Assembly (NCBI RefSeq): GCF_009602435.1
Contig: NZ_VZDQ01000011.1
Coordinates: forward strand, 558,001 to 622,000
Length of the DNA: 64,000 nt
Source of the DNA: Sediminibacillus terrae
GTDB lineage: Bacteria > Bacillota > Bacilli > Bacillales > Amphibacillaceae
Reading direction: 5' to 3'
Shown: one piece after another, positions 45,127-53,820 of the stretch
Position numbering within the stretch: the first letter of the stretch is position 1
Layout: each line of letters begins with the position of its first letter
Notes under the pieces: model-generated
The model's database searches: none
Told to the model about the DNA's origin: nothing
The model's input: the letters and a program-made list of their open reading frames with translations, nothing else
Translations under genes and position numbers: made by a program

Positions 45127-45464
45127 CCGTTTCACCCTTTATCTCTAATCCATTCCATAATCACTATACCGATTAATAAATTTGATGTATAGCAATTGGC
45201 CTTATTTGTCACTAATTTGTGCGTTATTGCACAATCAGTCGATTTTCCGCTATTTTCTTCCCGGTCATATCACGTTAGGACGTAACCTTAGACAGATATT
45301 GAAATGTTCTTCTTTTTAGTAAAGTCACGGACTGGGGGAGAAGGCTTTCCAGCCGTCTCCGTGTAACGGGCCGTGTATTTCCACTGTGTTAAATGCCTGC
45401 TCATATAAAACCTCATCGGCATTCGCTCGCGATTTTCAACTAGTTAACACCCTAATCCCCATTA
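45127..45464. other. Gap between hemE and pbpF
   Basis: 338 bp without a gene. It holds the hemE start signals and the downstream region of pbpF. A short GTGC-GTTATT-GCAC hairpin near 45219-45232 and an imperfect hairpin near 45337-45363 are visible, neither with a T run. No operator is recognised. Confidence 0.4.
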
Positions 45465-47627
45465 TCAGAAGTCAAGAGATATCACGGCTTGATTCGATGC
45501 TTTTCCTCTCTGGCCTGTCAGCGGGTCGACAGGTACTACATAATAAGAAGCTTGATCAAATAACCCGATATGGTTGATTTGATAGGTTCCCTTTCCTTCC
45601 ACTTCACCGATTTTTTGTTCGTTCCCATTTTTGACGCGATAGACTTCGTATTGAACCCGATCATCCGTGGAAGCTGTCCATGTCAATTTCCCGCGCACCA
45701 ACGACAAGCCGCCAAAACTATAACCGGCGGACAAATCTGTGATTTCGGGCAACTCGACTGGTTCTTCTACATCTTTGACATTTTCCGGCTGTTCAAACAC
45801 ATCGGCCAAGTTCTCTTGCTTTCCTAGATCGTTTAAAATCGCTTTTGTCAATTTGGTGGGTACATCGCTCCCCGCCGTCAGGTAACGCGAATCATCCACT
45901 TGGTCATAGCCAATCCAAAGGGCGCTGGTATATTCCGGTGTGAAGCCGGCGAACCAGGCGTCCTTGATTTTCCCTTCTGCGTATGGATGTTGGGTGGAGC
46001 CGGTTTTTCCAGCCAAAGCCCCAGAATAGTTGCCGGCTTTTCCTGTTCCTTTATCGACCACTGCTTCCAGCATGCGAACCATATTCCACGCAGTCTGAGC
46101 CGAAAACACCTGCTCAGGCTTTTTGGTCTGACTTTCCAGCAGTTCTCCATCCCGATCATAAATGCTGTTGATGGCCATAGCGTCCTCCATTTTTCCGCCA
46201 TTCGGAAAGGTTCCGTAAGCCTGGGCAAGCTGTAACGGGGACATCCCTTTCTCAAGACCTCCGAGTGCAATGGCCAATCCATCATCAGGAAGCGAAATGT
46301 CCATCTTCTCTAAATATTCTTTTGCATAGGAAATTCCTATTTCATTCAATAACCACACTGCCGGCGCGTTTTTCGATTCCTGCAGTGCTTCATACATCGT
46401 CACCTTTCCTCCGTAGCTGCCGTCGTAATTTCGGGCAGTATAATCCCCATAACTCCGCTCTTCATCGGTGAGCAGAGAATAAGGCGTATATTCTTCCAAC
46501 ATCATTGCAGGGCCATACACAGCAAGTGGTTTCATGGTAGAACCGGGCTGTCTGGGGGTTGTAACGCGGTTTACGTTGCCGATTTGATAATCACGACCAC
46601 CGACTGCAGCAGCTATTTCGCCCGTCTCGTGATTGATCAACACAAAGGACCCTTCCACCCCTGATGCCGATCCTTGAAAATACTCATCTTGCTGAAAATG
46701 TTCATAGGCAGTCCGTTGGGCTGTCTCGTCGACATTGACGACAAGCCGGTAACCGCCCCGCTTCAGTTCCGGAAGTGTAAGCTGATATTTTTCCGCTGCT
46801 TCTTTTATTGCCAAATCCATATAGGAAGCATCCCATGGGTTATCTTCCTCTTCCTGCTGATCGACTCCCAGCGTTTTCCCTTGTAGCTGCAGCGTTTCTT
46901 GCGTCTTCAGCATATCAAGCCGGTTCATTTGCTGTAATACCAGATCACGCCGCTCTTTTGCTTTGTCTTCATCTATCAGCGGTGAATAGGTATTAGGTGC
47001 TTTCGACATTGCCGCAAGCAACGCCCCTTCTGTGATGGTCAGTTCGTCAACCGGTTTACTGAAGTAAAATTCAGCTGCCGCTCCGACACCGTATATTCCA
47101 TGGGCAAAATATATTTCATTCAAATAATATTCCAGAATTTTATTTTTGCTGAAGTTCCTCTCCAGATAAATCGCAGCCATAACTTCTTTCGTTTTTCGCA
47201 TCCATGTCTTATCATTATGCAAAAATAAGTTTTTCGCCAGCTGCTGGGTTATAGTACTGCCGCCCTCCGCTTTTTCCATAGAGACAATATCCCGGAAAAC
47301 AGCCCTTGTCACCGATTTGAAATCGACTCCGGCATGCTCGTAAAAACGATTGTCTTCGATCGCCACAAAAGCGTCTTCCACATGGTCGGGGATCTGTTTA
47401 ATCGTCACCGGACGACGGTATTCATCATAGATCTCTCCGATTCTCTCCCCATCTTTTGTTTCCACTACTGTAGCTGCAGGCAATATCAAATCCTGCTCAT
47501 CCACTACAAATCTGCCACCGAACAGAATAGTCAGGTACCCGGCCAAACCGAGTAAAAAAATAGCACCACCAATCATCAGCGGCCATTTCAAGCGGATGAT
47601 CCACTTCAAGTAAATATCTATGTTCAT
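45465..47627 (-). CDS. pbpF: Class A penicillin-binding protein PbpF
   Basis: A 720-residue bifunctional peptidoglycan synthase with an N-terminal membrane anchor (about 18-37). The GT51 domain carries EDNRFYEH (catalytic Glu91) and GGSTITQQLAKN near 122-133. The transpeptidase has SxxK at 363-366 (STMK), SKN at 418-420 and KTG at 541-543. A fibronectin-III-like C-terminal segment (about 635-720) follows. The ATG at 47627 has AAAGGTGG upstream. Position next to hemEHY and hmoB matches B. subtilis pbpF, whose product is expressed in forespores and in vegetative cells. Confidence 0.94.
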   Translation of the reverse strand: MNIDIYLKWIIRLKWPLMIGGAIFLLGLAGYLTILFGGRFVVDEQDLILPAATVVETKDGERIGEIYDEYRRPVTIKQIPDHVEDAFVAIEDNRFYEHAGVDFKSVTRAVFRDIVSMEKAEGGSTITQQLAKNLFLHNDKTWMRKTKEVMAAIYLERNFSKNKILEYYLNEIYFAHGIYGVGAAAEFYFSKPVDELTITEGALLAAMSKAPNTYSPLIDEDKAKERRDLVLQQMNRLDMLKTQETLQLQGKTLGVDQQEEEDNPWDASYMDLAIKEAAEKYQLTLPELKRGGYRLVVNVDETAQRTAYEHFQQDEYFQGSASGVEGSFVLINHETGEIAAAVGGRDYQIGNVNRVTTPRQPGSTMKPLAVYGPAMMLEEYTPYSLLTDEERSYGDYTARNYDGSYGGKVTMYEALQESKNAPAVWLLNEIGISYAKEYLEKMDISLPDDGLAIALGGLEKGMSPLQLAQAYGTFPNGGKMEDAMAINSIYDRDGELLESQTKKPEQVFSAQTAWNMVRMLEAVVDKGTGKAGNYSGALAGKTGSTQHPYAEGKIKDAWFAGFTPEYTSALWIGYDQVDDSRYLTAGSDVPTKLTKAILNDLGKQENLADVFEQPENVKDVEEPVELPEITDLSAGYSFGGLSLVRGKLTWTASTDDRVQYEVYRVKNGNEQKIGEVEGKGTYQINHIGLFDQASYYVVPVDPLTGQRGKASNQAVISLDF

Positions 47628-47892
47628 AATTTCCACCTTTACTCAATCTTTCTACTGCTAAGGTAAAGCCATTCTTTTCATTATACGATAGATCACACAC
47701 CCGATAAACAGAAAGTTGCCCGTTAGACGCCTCGATCTGTGGCCAAACTTTTTAATCCATCTGTATCCGCAAAGATGCTTGCATGGACTTGATCTGCTTG
47801 CTAAGCTTGAATTAAACAGGAAGAATACCCTTCACTATGATAGGGTATATTCAATGCATACCAACCATTTACCAAAAGGCAGGCGAGCGAAA

Positions 47893-48390
47893 ATGAAAGC
47901 GCATATAACGAACGGGACTTATAATTTTCTCGTGAAAATTCAATCAGACCATCCTGATATTCCGATTTATTTGATGCAGGCAGGTGATTCCACACTAGCT
48001 TACTATGAAGGAAAAAAATCTTCTGTTTTTGAACAGGCGCGGGATTATGAAAGCTTTGTGGCGGATGGCGAGCTTCAACAAAGCGGTTTTGTGGTTATGA
48101 ACAATATTCCCGTCACCTACGAGGGAAAACCGATTTTCGAAGACCAGTTTAAAAGGCGGGCCGGTTCCATGAACGATATCCCCGGCTTTCAGGCACTTCG
48201 TGTCTTGCGGCCCCTGCAGGGAAACAAATATGTGGTGATGGTTCAATGGAATTCGAGAGAAAGCTATCAAAATTGGAAGGATTCCGACGCGTTTGCTGCA
48301 GCTCATTCATCCTCCAAGTCTAAAAAGCGGCCTCCTTACCATGCAGGCCCATCCTATACAACAGAAGCCAATATGATCGAACCGACTTAA
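47893..48390 (+). CDS. hmoB: Haem-degrading monooxygenase HmoB (YhgC)
   Basis: A 165-residue protein, the same length as B. subtilis HmoB. The C-terminal half has the antibiotic-biosynthesis-monooxygenase fold pattern (VMNNIPVTYEGKPIFEDQFK, VLRPLQGNKYVVMVQWNSRE, NWKDSDAFAAAH with the axial His candidate). The N-terminal half (MKAHITNGTYNFLVKIQ) is the extension typical of HmoB. It degrades haem to release iron. The Met at 47893 is chosen from family length; the site AAGGCAGGCG is modest. It is divergent from pbpF. It ends 57 bp before a dispersed palindrome. Confidence 0.9.
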   Translation: MKAHITNGTYNFLVKIQSDHPDIPIYLMQAGDSTLAYYEGKKSSVFEQARDYESFVADGELQQSGFVVMNNIPVTYEGKPIFEDQFKRRAGSMNDIPGFQALRVLRPLQGNKYVVMVQWNSRESYQNWKDSDAFAAAHSSSKSKKRPPYHAGPSYTTEANMIEPT

Positions 48391-48446
48391 ATATTTGCTA
48401 TAAAAATGGCAAAAGCAGTCTTTCTTTAAGGCAAAAATGCAGTACT

Positions 48447-48527
48447 GGACAAAAGCATGGTCGCCAAAGTAAAAACCGGACGAATGTTTAATCGTCCGGT
48501 TTTTAAATGGTCACGACACTTTTGTCC
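48447..48527. repeat. Short TIR-only palindrome (81 bp), acts as terminator
   Basis: GGACAAAAGCATGGTCGCC ... AAAAACCGGACGA, loop, TCGTCCGGTTTTT ... GGTCACGACACTTTTGTCC. It is the two ends of the MITE-like family joined with no interior, an almost complete 81-bp inverted repeat. It sits between convergent hmoB and the thioredoxin-like gene, and the inner hairpin has T runs on both strands. Confidence 0.85.
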
Positions 48528-48545
48528 AAGTCTCGCTTGCCTTCC

Positions 48546-49031
48546 TTATTGTTCTTCTCCATCCAGCACATTTTCCTGGAAAAAGTTTTCCCACGTTGGC
48601 TTGGATTGTTCGCCGCTGATTCGCGCGACTTCCTCTCCGTTTTCAAAGTGAATCAGAGTGGGGGTTCCTTCTATATGATAGGTTTTCCACGGCTCTTGAA
48701 ATTCCAGGATGTTCAATTTTTTCAAATCGATTCCGTATTCTTCGGTCATTGGTACAATCACAGGGGTCGTTTTTTGACAATGAATACACTCTGGACTGTA
48801 AAAATAGACGGTGACATCTTCTTTATTATCGAGTTTTTCTTCCAATTCATCCGGTAAAATCTGATTTTGATATAGTTCATCATCCAACTGATCGATGGTA
48901 GATTGGCGCAGATTTTCTTTTCCATAAGGATTGTCAGCCATTTTCTGGCTATTTTGATAACTGACGACGAATATCAAAGCGCCGATCAACACAACGATTA
49001 CCCCAAGGATAATCCACATTTTTTTATTCAC
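48546..49031 (-). CDS. Membrane-anchored thioredoxin-like protein
   Basis: A 161-residue protein with a single N-terminal membrane anchor (about residues 6-25) and an extracytoplasmic thioredoxin fold. The active site is PECIHCQKTTP (Cys82 and Cys85), and the cis-Pro is in IEGTPTLIHF near 129. It uses a GTG start overlapping the bdbC stop by four bases, so the two are translated together. Pairing with a DsbB-like quinone oxidoreductase makes it the likely oxidase or reductase partner in disulfide formation. It resembles BdbA/StoA-type proteins in size; the direction of the reaction cannot be told. Confidence 0.88.
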   Translation of the reverse strand: MNKKMWIILGVIVVLIGALIFVVSYQNSQKMADNPYGKENLRQSTIDQLDDELYQNQILPDELEEKLDNKEDVTVYFYSPECIHCQKTTPVIVPMTEEYGIDLKKLNILEFQEPWKTYHIEGTPTLIHFENGEEVARISGEQSKPTWENFFQENVLDGEEQ

Positions 49032-49465
49032 TCGTTCCCTCTCCTTTGTTGCAAAAGCAAAATAATATGGAAAACAAAAATGACAATGAAAGCTATCAAG
49101 GCTAAAAACGGTATGGTGATGAAGCCAAAGTAATTGACATACTGGCCGTTACAAGGAACCAATCCGCAAGATTCCCCCGCTTCGTGAAGAGCAGGAAGCT
49201 TTTGGATCAAATAATGATAGGTCGAAACACAAATGCCTATTCCGCTCATGATTAATCCAGGCAGCCCAAAACGGATGTCTTTTTTTATAGCTGCATATCC
49301 GTAAATGATGACGAGCGGATACATAAGGATTCGTTGATACCAACATAACTCACAGGGCTCGTATCCCATGAATTCTGAAAAAAACAAACTTCCGAGCATT
49401 GCTGCTACGGCTTGTCCCCATATGATCAACAGAATGTTTTCTTTTGTTTGTTGATTATCTGCCAT
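49028..49465 (-). CDS. bdbC: DsbB-like thiol-disulfide oxidoreductase BdbC
   Basis: A 145-residue protein with four membrane helices. The first extracytoplasmic loop has EPCELCWYQR (Cys38, Cys41), the second Cys100 and Cys105 (ESCGLVPC), the pattern of DsbB/BdbC, which reoxidises a thioredoxin-like partner and passes electrons to quinone. In B. subtilis BdbC works with BdbD in competence pilin folding. Here the partner is the CIHC protein just downstream. AGAGGGG precedes the ATG. Confidence 0.92.
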   Translation of the reverse strand: MADNQQTKENILLIIWGQAVAAMLGSLFFSEFMGYEPCELCWYQRILMYPLVIIYGYAAIKKDIRFGLPGLIMSGIGICVSTYHYLIQKLPALHEAGESCGLVPCNGQYVNYFGFITIPFLALIAFIVIFVFHIILLLQQRRGNE

Positions 49466-49638
49466 GAAATACCCCTCTCTCCAAACGCATTCAAAAACAT
49501 TATACTAGCGAAGGGAGCAAAAACAAAGGGAAAATATCCCGAACAAAATTCGAGGCACCTTTTTTGAGAGCTGATTTATTCTTTAAAAAAGGAATGGCAT
49601 GTAAGATTTTCCCTCCTACAAGCCATCTCCTGCCTTCC

Positions 49639-50271
49639 TTACTTACGGAACAGTCCATTCTTATGTGCGTAGACAGCCGCCTGGGTCCGATCATGGACTT
49701 CAAGCTTGCTCAGAATATTGCTTACGTGCGTTTTTACGGTCTTAATCCCGATATACAGTTTTTCGCCGATTTCCTGATTGGTCAAGCCATCACCGATGCA
49801 CATGAGGACTTCCAGTTCCCGTTCGGTCAATTGCTCATGCGGCTTGATTGCTGACGGTCGGAAGCTGGTCATCATCTTACTCGCCACTTTCGGTTCAATC
49901 ACCGGTTCCCCTTCTGCCGCCTTTTTGATAGCAGCCGCAATCTCATCCGCGCTGGACGTTTTCAGCATGTAACTGTAAGCCCCCGCCTCCAGGGCAGGAA
50001 AAACTTGTTCATCATCATAATAACTAGTCAGGATGATTACTTTACAATTCGGGTTAAAACCCATGATGTCCCTGGTTGCTTCAATTCCGGTTCCATTTTC
50101 CATGATGAGATCCATAAGAACTACATCCGGCTTCGTCTCTTTTACGACCGCTGCCCCCTGTACGCCGCTGGAAGCTTCTCCGACTATTTCCAGGCCCGGC
50201 TCTGTTTTCAAATAGGCAATCACGCCTTTTCTGACTATTTCGTGGTCATCTACCACAACTACTTTGATCAT
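49639..50271 (-). CDS. liaR: LiaR/VraR-type response regulator
   Basis: A 210-residue NarL-family regulator. The receiver domain has VVDDHEIVRKG at 7-17, phospho-acceptor Asp54 in VLMDLIMENG and the Thr/Lys switch residues in ILTSYY and MLKT. The LuxR-type HTH is LTERELEVLMCIGDGLTNQE at about 147-166. The Met at 50271 follows AAAGGAAGCGGGAGG. It is the last gene of a liaF-liaS-liaR operon, the cell-envelope-stress system triggered by lipid-II-binding antibiotics. Confidence 0.92.
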   Translation of the reverse strand: MIKVVVVDDHEIVRKGVIAYLKTEPGLEIVGEASSGVQGAAVVKETKPDVVLMDLIMENGTGIEATRDIMGFNPNCKVIILTSYYDDEQVFPALEAGAYSYMLKTSSADEIAAAIKKAAEGEPVIEPKVASKMMTSFRPSAIKPHEQLTERELEVLMCIGDGLTNQEIGEKLYIGIKTVKTHVSNILSKLEVHDRTQAAVYAHKNGLFRK

Positions 50272-50300
50272 CCTCCCGCTTCCTTTCCCCTCTGGTGTCA

Positions 50301-51338
50301 TTATAATGGTATTCTGATATCAATATGTGTACCTGCCCCGACTTGAGAGCGGATAGAGAAAGTTCCTCCAATCTCCTCACAGCGTTCTTTCATTGTTTTT
50401 AAGCCATAAGAAGTTTTTTTGCGTTCATCGGTATTGACGTCAAATCCACTTCCATTATCAGCTATATGTAAAAATAACTCGTTGTGCCTTTCCACAATCT
50501 GAAGCGTGACTTCCGTCGCGTCCGCATGCCGTAATGTATTCGACAACGACTCTTGTACAATCCTGAACAAGTGTTCTTCAGCGGTCGCCGACAGTGCTTC
50601 GATTTCCTCTACTTTAAGTTGAAAGTTGATTTGGCATTTCTGCCGCAGTTCTGCCACGAGCTCCTGCACCCCTTTTTTCAATGGCTGACCTGACAAATCA
50701 ACCGGACGTAAGTGAAGGAGCAATGCCCGCATCTCCGTTTGGGCTTTCAACGCAGTATCCGAAATTTCTTCCAATTGCTCTCTGGCCTGTGCAGGGTCTC
50801 GGTCGAACAGACGTAGAGATGCCTGAGACATCATCGTGAGGGCAAACAACTGCTGACTGACCGCATCATGCAAATCACGGGCGAGACGCTGGCGTTCTTC
50901 TATGGTAGCTGCCTTATGAGCAGACTTTGCATACTCTGCTCGTTCGTCGGCCATCCTTTGCAGTGATTTCACTTGATTCTGCAACTTTTCTCCCAGTTCG
51001 TTCAATTCATCGCCTATTCGCGCAATCTCATCTTCTTCACTGAAATAAACACGGGAAGTATAGTTGCCACGGGATAACTGTGTGATCAAAACCGACAAAT
51101 AATCCATCCGATCTTTCATGTCACTGCTTGATTTAAAGCCAACATAAATAGAGATGAACACACCAAAACATATGTACAACAAAATCGTGATAAAAATGCT
51201 GGTCACATCGAGCCACTCCGGCTGAAACAGGACGAATACCGATAAGAGAATGGCAAGCAGAGTGATTGTTGTCAAAAACAACCCATATAACAGCGAACGG
51301 ATATAGGTATAGCGGACCGTATTCAAGCGTTTCAACAT
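50301..51338 (-). CDS. liaS: LiaS/VraS-type sensor histidine kinase
   Basis: A 345-residue kinase with two N-terminal membrane helices (about 17-38 and 46-67) joined by a very short outer loop, hence an intramembrane-sensing kinase. A HAMP-like region follows. His157 lies in RLARDLHDAVSQQ (HisKA_3) and the ATP-binding domain has DNGSGFD near 303 and YGLKTMKERCEEIGG. It follows liaF, which in B. subtilis inhibits LiaS. GGGGGGACGG precedes the ATG. Confidence 0.92.
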   Translation of the reverse strand: MLKRLNTVRYTYIRSLLYGLFLTTITLLAILLSVFVLFQPEWLDVTSIFITILLYICFGVFISIYVGFKSSSDMKDRMDYLSVLITQLSRGNYTSRVYFSEEDEIARIGDELNELGEKLQNQVKSLQRMADERAEYAKSAHKAATIEERQRLARDLHDAVSQQLFALTMMSQASLRLFDRDPAQAREQLEEISDTALKAQTEMRALLLHLRPVDLSGQPLKKGVQELVAELRQKCQINFQLKVEEIEALSATAEEHLFRIVQESLSNTLRHADATEVTLQIVERHNELFLHIADNGSGFDVNTDERKKTSYGLKTMKERCEEIGGTFSIRSQVGAGTHIDIRIPL

Positions 51339-51350
51339 ATTCCGTCCCCC

Positions 51351-52124
51351 CTAAACCCTGTCCACCCGGATTGATCCGGCCTTTATACTTAAGAAAATAT
51401 CAAGCTTTCGAGTAGCCTGATCGTAATTTGGTGTTTCATAAAAAATTTCCCGGTTCATGCCTTCTGCATTCATGCCAAAGACATTGATTTCCCCTGCCTT
51501 TACATGTGCCTGGATCGACATTTCGACATTTTCCGGCATCAGCACCCGGATATCCCCTGCCCATCCTTGAATGCTTATCGGAATTTCTTCATCGGGAATG
51601 AATGCTTTTGTAAAATCAATATGATAATCCCCGACGGCATTCCACAAATCCATCGGTTCCACCCGCCAATTTGGTTCGCTGAAATTATGCTCCCCTACAG
51701 CCAGACGCTGTTTTTTGGGTATTTTTTTATTCGCTCTTTGATCATCGGTGTCAAAAATGAATTGGAATTTTCGCTTGCGCTTCCTCTTTGTCGAGCTTCC
51801 AAAAATGCTGAAGCCCAAGTAAACAAGAAGCAGAGGCCATAATTTATATACATCCATGAAGGAAAACGGAATAAGCCCAAACCGGTCAAGCAGCAATAAT
51901 CCTCCGAACACAATCAAAAATGAACCAAAGGTGATGCCGTTTTTATACCTGATGCCATCCCAGGTCCATTTTAATCCAAGTACCACAAAAAAAGCAGGAT
52001 AAATATATAACCAAGCCTCCGCTAAATCCCAAGAGATGATGCCGATGTTTGCTAATACCAGCGCAGCTCCGAAACAAATAATGGCTATGGCTGCAATGCT
52101 GCGCACTATTTGGCTGTTTTTCAT
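51351..52124 (-). CDS. liaF: LiaF-like inhibitor of the envelope-stress kinase
   Basis: A 257-residue protein with four membrane helices in the first 120 residues, then a basic linker (KRKRKRK) and a C-terminal LiaF/YvqF beta-rich domain (about 145-257; WRVEPMDLWNAVGDYHIDFT, WAGDIRVLMPENV). In B. subtilis LiaF keeps LiaS off in the absence of stress. The Met at 52124 has AGGGGAG nine bases upstream; longer starts are rejected. The usual targets liaIH are not adjacent here. Confidence 0.9.
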   Translation of the reverse strand: MKNSQIVRSIAAIAIICFGAALVLANIGIISWDLAEAWLYIYPAFFVVLGLKWTWDGIRYKNGITFGSFLIVFGGLLLLDRFGLIPFSFMDVYKLWPLLLVYLGFSIFGSSTKRKRKRKFQFIFDTDDQRANKKIPKKQRLAVGEHNFSEPNWRVEPMDLWNAVGDYHIDFTKAFIPDEEIPISIQGWAGDIRVLMPENVEMSIQAHVKAGEINVFGMNAEGMNREIFYETPNYDQATRKLDIFLSIKAGSIRVDRV

Positions 52125-52263
52125 TTGTGATTCTCCCCTCATCCATTCAATATTCGGGTCCGGACGGCCAAATCCCTGCTTGTATAGAAACGAATATACC
52201 AATGTATGATCCTTTTTCTTGAAAACGGAAGGATGGCCGTTTCACTTCTTCTTAGGATTATTA

Positions 52264-52298
52264 TAAAAAAAAGCCCACCAGGCTTGAACGACCGGTGG
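52264..52298 (-). terminator. Terminator of the PAP2 phosphatase gene
   Basis: Minus strand CCACCGG ... CCTGGTGGGC with a one-base bulge followed by eight T residues. Confidence 0.8.
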
Positions 52299-52315
52299 AA
52301 GGGGATTGTCTCCGT

Positions 52316-52972
52316 CTAGAGTCGGAGACGGCGATATTTCGGTTTGATTAGATGTCGCAAAAAGGAATAAAAACCGATCCATACGGAAACAAAAATGAAT
52401 CCAAAAGCATAACCTCCGAGCACATCGGTTAAATAGTGGACACGGATCACATAACGGCTCAAACCGATCAACAAAATGAGGCAAATGCCGATAATATTGA
52501 GGAACAGCGCTGCCTTCTGTGACTTAACATATCTCAACAGAAAATAGATAAGCAGGCCGTATGCAATCAGGGAAACCATGGCATGCCCGGAAGGAAAACT
52601 GTACCCCACCCCTTCTGCCTCCGAAAATAACCGCGGTCTTTCTCTCTCGACAGCCAGCTTGATCCAATGGTTCACCCGATAACCGAGCAAAGTTCCCGAA
52701 GCCAGCATAAGTGCAGCTAGCCAATCACGTGTGTATAGAATCAGAAACAGTGCTGCAGCTATTGTAAAAGGGGTGAGAAACGTGCCAGAACCCAATTCTG
52801 TCAACCAGCGGAATACAAAGAACAAAAAGGTCTGGTCAAGCCCTTCGACGGCCGGTGCTGTCCACCGATCCAGTATTGGTTCTTCTCTAACTACCACTTC
52901 CAGGGTAATAAAAACACTGGACACTATTGCCAACAGTAAAAAAGATAGAAAAAAATAGGTTCGTTTTTTCAT
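52316..52972 (-). CDS. PAP2-family membrane phosphatase
   Basis: A 218-residue protein with six membrane segments and all three PAP2 motifs: KLAVERERPR near 107-116, PSGH at about 129-132 and SRYVIRVHYLTD near 175-186. Likely substrates are phosphatidylglycerol phosphate or undecaprenyl pyrophosphate; BcrC-type activity would complement UppP in this window, but sequence does not decide. Upstream of the start at 52972 is AAAAGGAGCAG. Lying upstream of liaFSR, it is separated from it by a terminator. Confidence 0.88.
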   Translation of the reverse strand: MKKRTYFFLSFLLLAIVSSVFITLEVVVREEPILDRWTAPAVEGLDQTFLFFVFRWLTELGSGTFLTPFTIAAALFLILYTRDWLAALMLASGTLLGYRVNHWIKLAVERERPRLFSEAEGVGYSFPSGHAMVSLIAYGLLIYFLLRYVKSQKAALFLNIIGICLILLIGLSRYVIRVHYLTDVLGGYAFGFIFVSVWIGFYSFLRHLIKPKYRRLRL

Positions 52973-53106
52973 ACTCTGCTCCTTTTAGACTTTCTACTAC
53001 TATTGTTATTTTCAGTCTGTTTATAAATTCCCGTAATGTTTATAAAAAAACTACCAGGGAATTGTATTTATGCCAAAATGAATTACGTTGAGAAAGGATG
53101 ATTTTA

Positions 53107-53547
53107 ATGGCAGACAATGCCCAATTACAAGAATTGATCGATGGATTGAATGAAGATCTCGCAAACGAATATGCAGCCACGATTATGTACACGTACAACG
53201 CGGCTGTCGTTTCCGGACTCTATCGCTCCGCATTAAAACCTTTCTTCGAGGATGAAATCAACGACGAGATCGGCCATGCGTTGTATTTGTCGGATAAAAT
53301 AGCGATACTGGGCGGTACCCCGACAACGAAACCTGCTGAAGTTAAACAGTTGACAGAAGTGAAAGCAATGTTGGAAGAAGCACGTAAGGCTGAACAGGAA
53401 ACAATCGAGCGTTATGAACAACGCAAGAAGCAAGCCGAGGCCCTAGGCTATACAGAGTTAGTCGTGAAGTTAGAGGATATGATTGCAGACGAAACCGGCC
53501 ACAAGGAAGAAATCGATCGTCTTCTTTCTGACTCTAGACTGGCTTGA
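53107..53547 (+). CDS. Ferritin-like (bacterioferritin/DUF2202-type) protein
   Basis: A 146-residue four-helix-bundle protein. Diiron-type ligands are visible: E in LNEDLANEYAATI near 15-27, ExxH in FFEDEINDEIGHAL near 45-58, and a second pair in VVKLEDMIADETGHKEEI near 118-135. This is the ferritin-like-domain pattern (EXXH twice) seen in bacterioferritin-like proteins. It may store iron or protect against oxidative stress. AAAGGATG precedes the Met at 53107, preferred over one three codons upstream. Confidence 0.85.
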   Translation: MADNAQLQELIDGLNEDLANEYAATIMYTYNAAVVSGLYRSALKPFFEDEINDEIGHALYLSDKIAILGGTPTTKPAEVKQLTEVKAMLEEARKAEQETIERYEQRKKQAEALGYTELVVKLEDMIADETGHKEEIDRLLSDSRLA

Positions 53548-53631
53548 CCAACATACGTACATCTGAAGATGGATGAAAAGCCACCATTACCATACGGCAA
53601 AAAACGAATGAGAAAGTAATATAAAAAGCTG

Positions 53632-53682
53632 AACCGAACGATGATTCGAACTTGAACCATTTGAATCCCGTTCGGTTTTTTG
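53632..53682 (+). terminator. Terminator of the ferritin-like gene, dispersed hairpin family
   Basis: AACCGAACG ... CGTTCGGTTTTTT with an inner TTCGAA / TTTGAA stem. Confidence 0.8.
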
Positions 53683-53820
53683 CTAGTGGATCCATGTTGT
53701 ACCGCCGTTTGCCAGACATTCCATCTCCAGCAGTTGTTTCAGGAATCGTCAGCTAGTGTTTTCACTTTTCATCCACCACTGCTGTGGTATACTGGTTGGA
53801 AAGGTAAAGGGGGAATAGTT

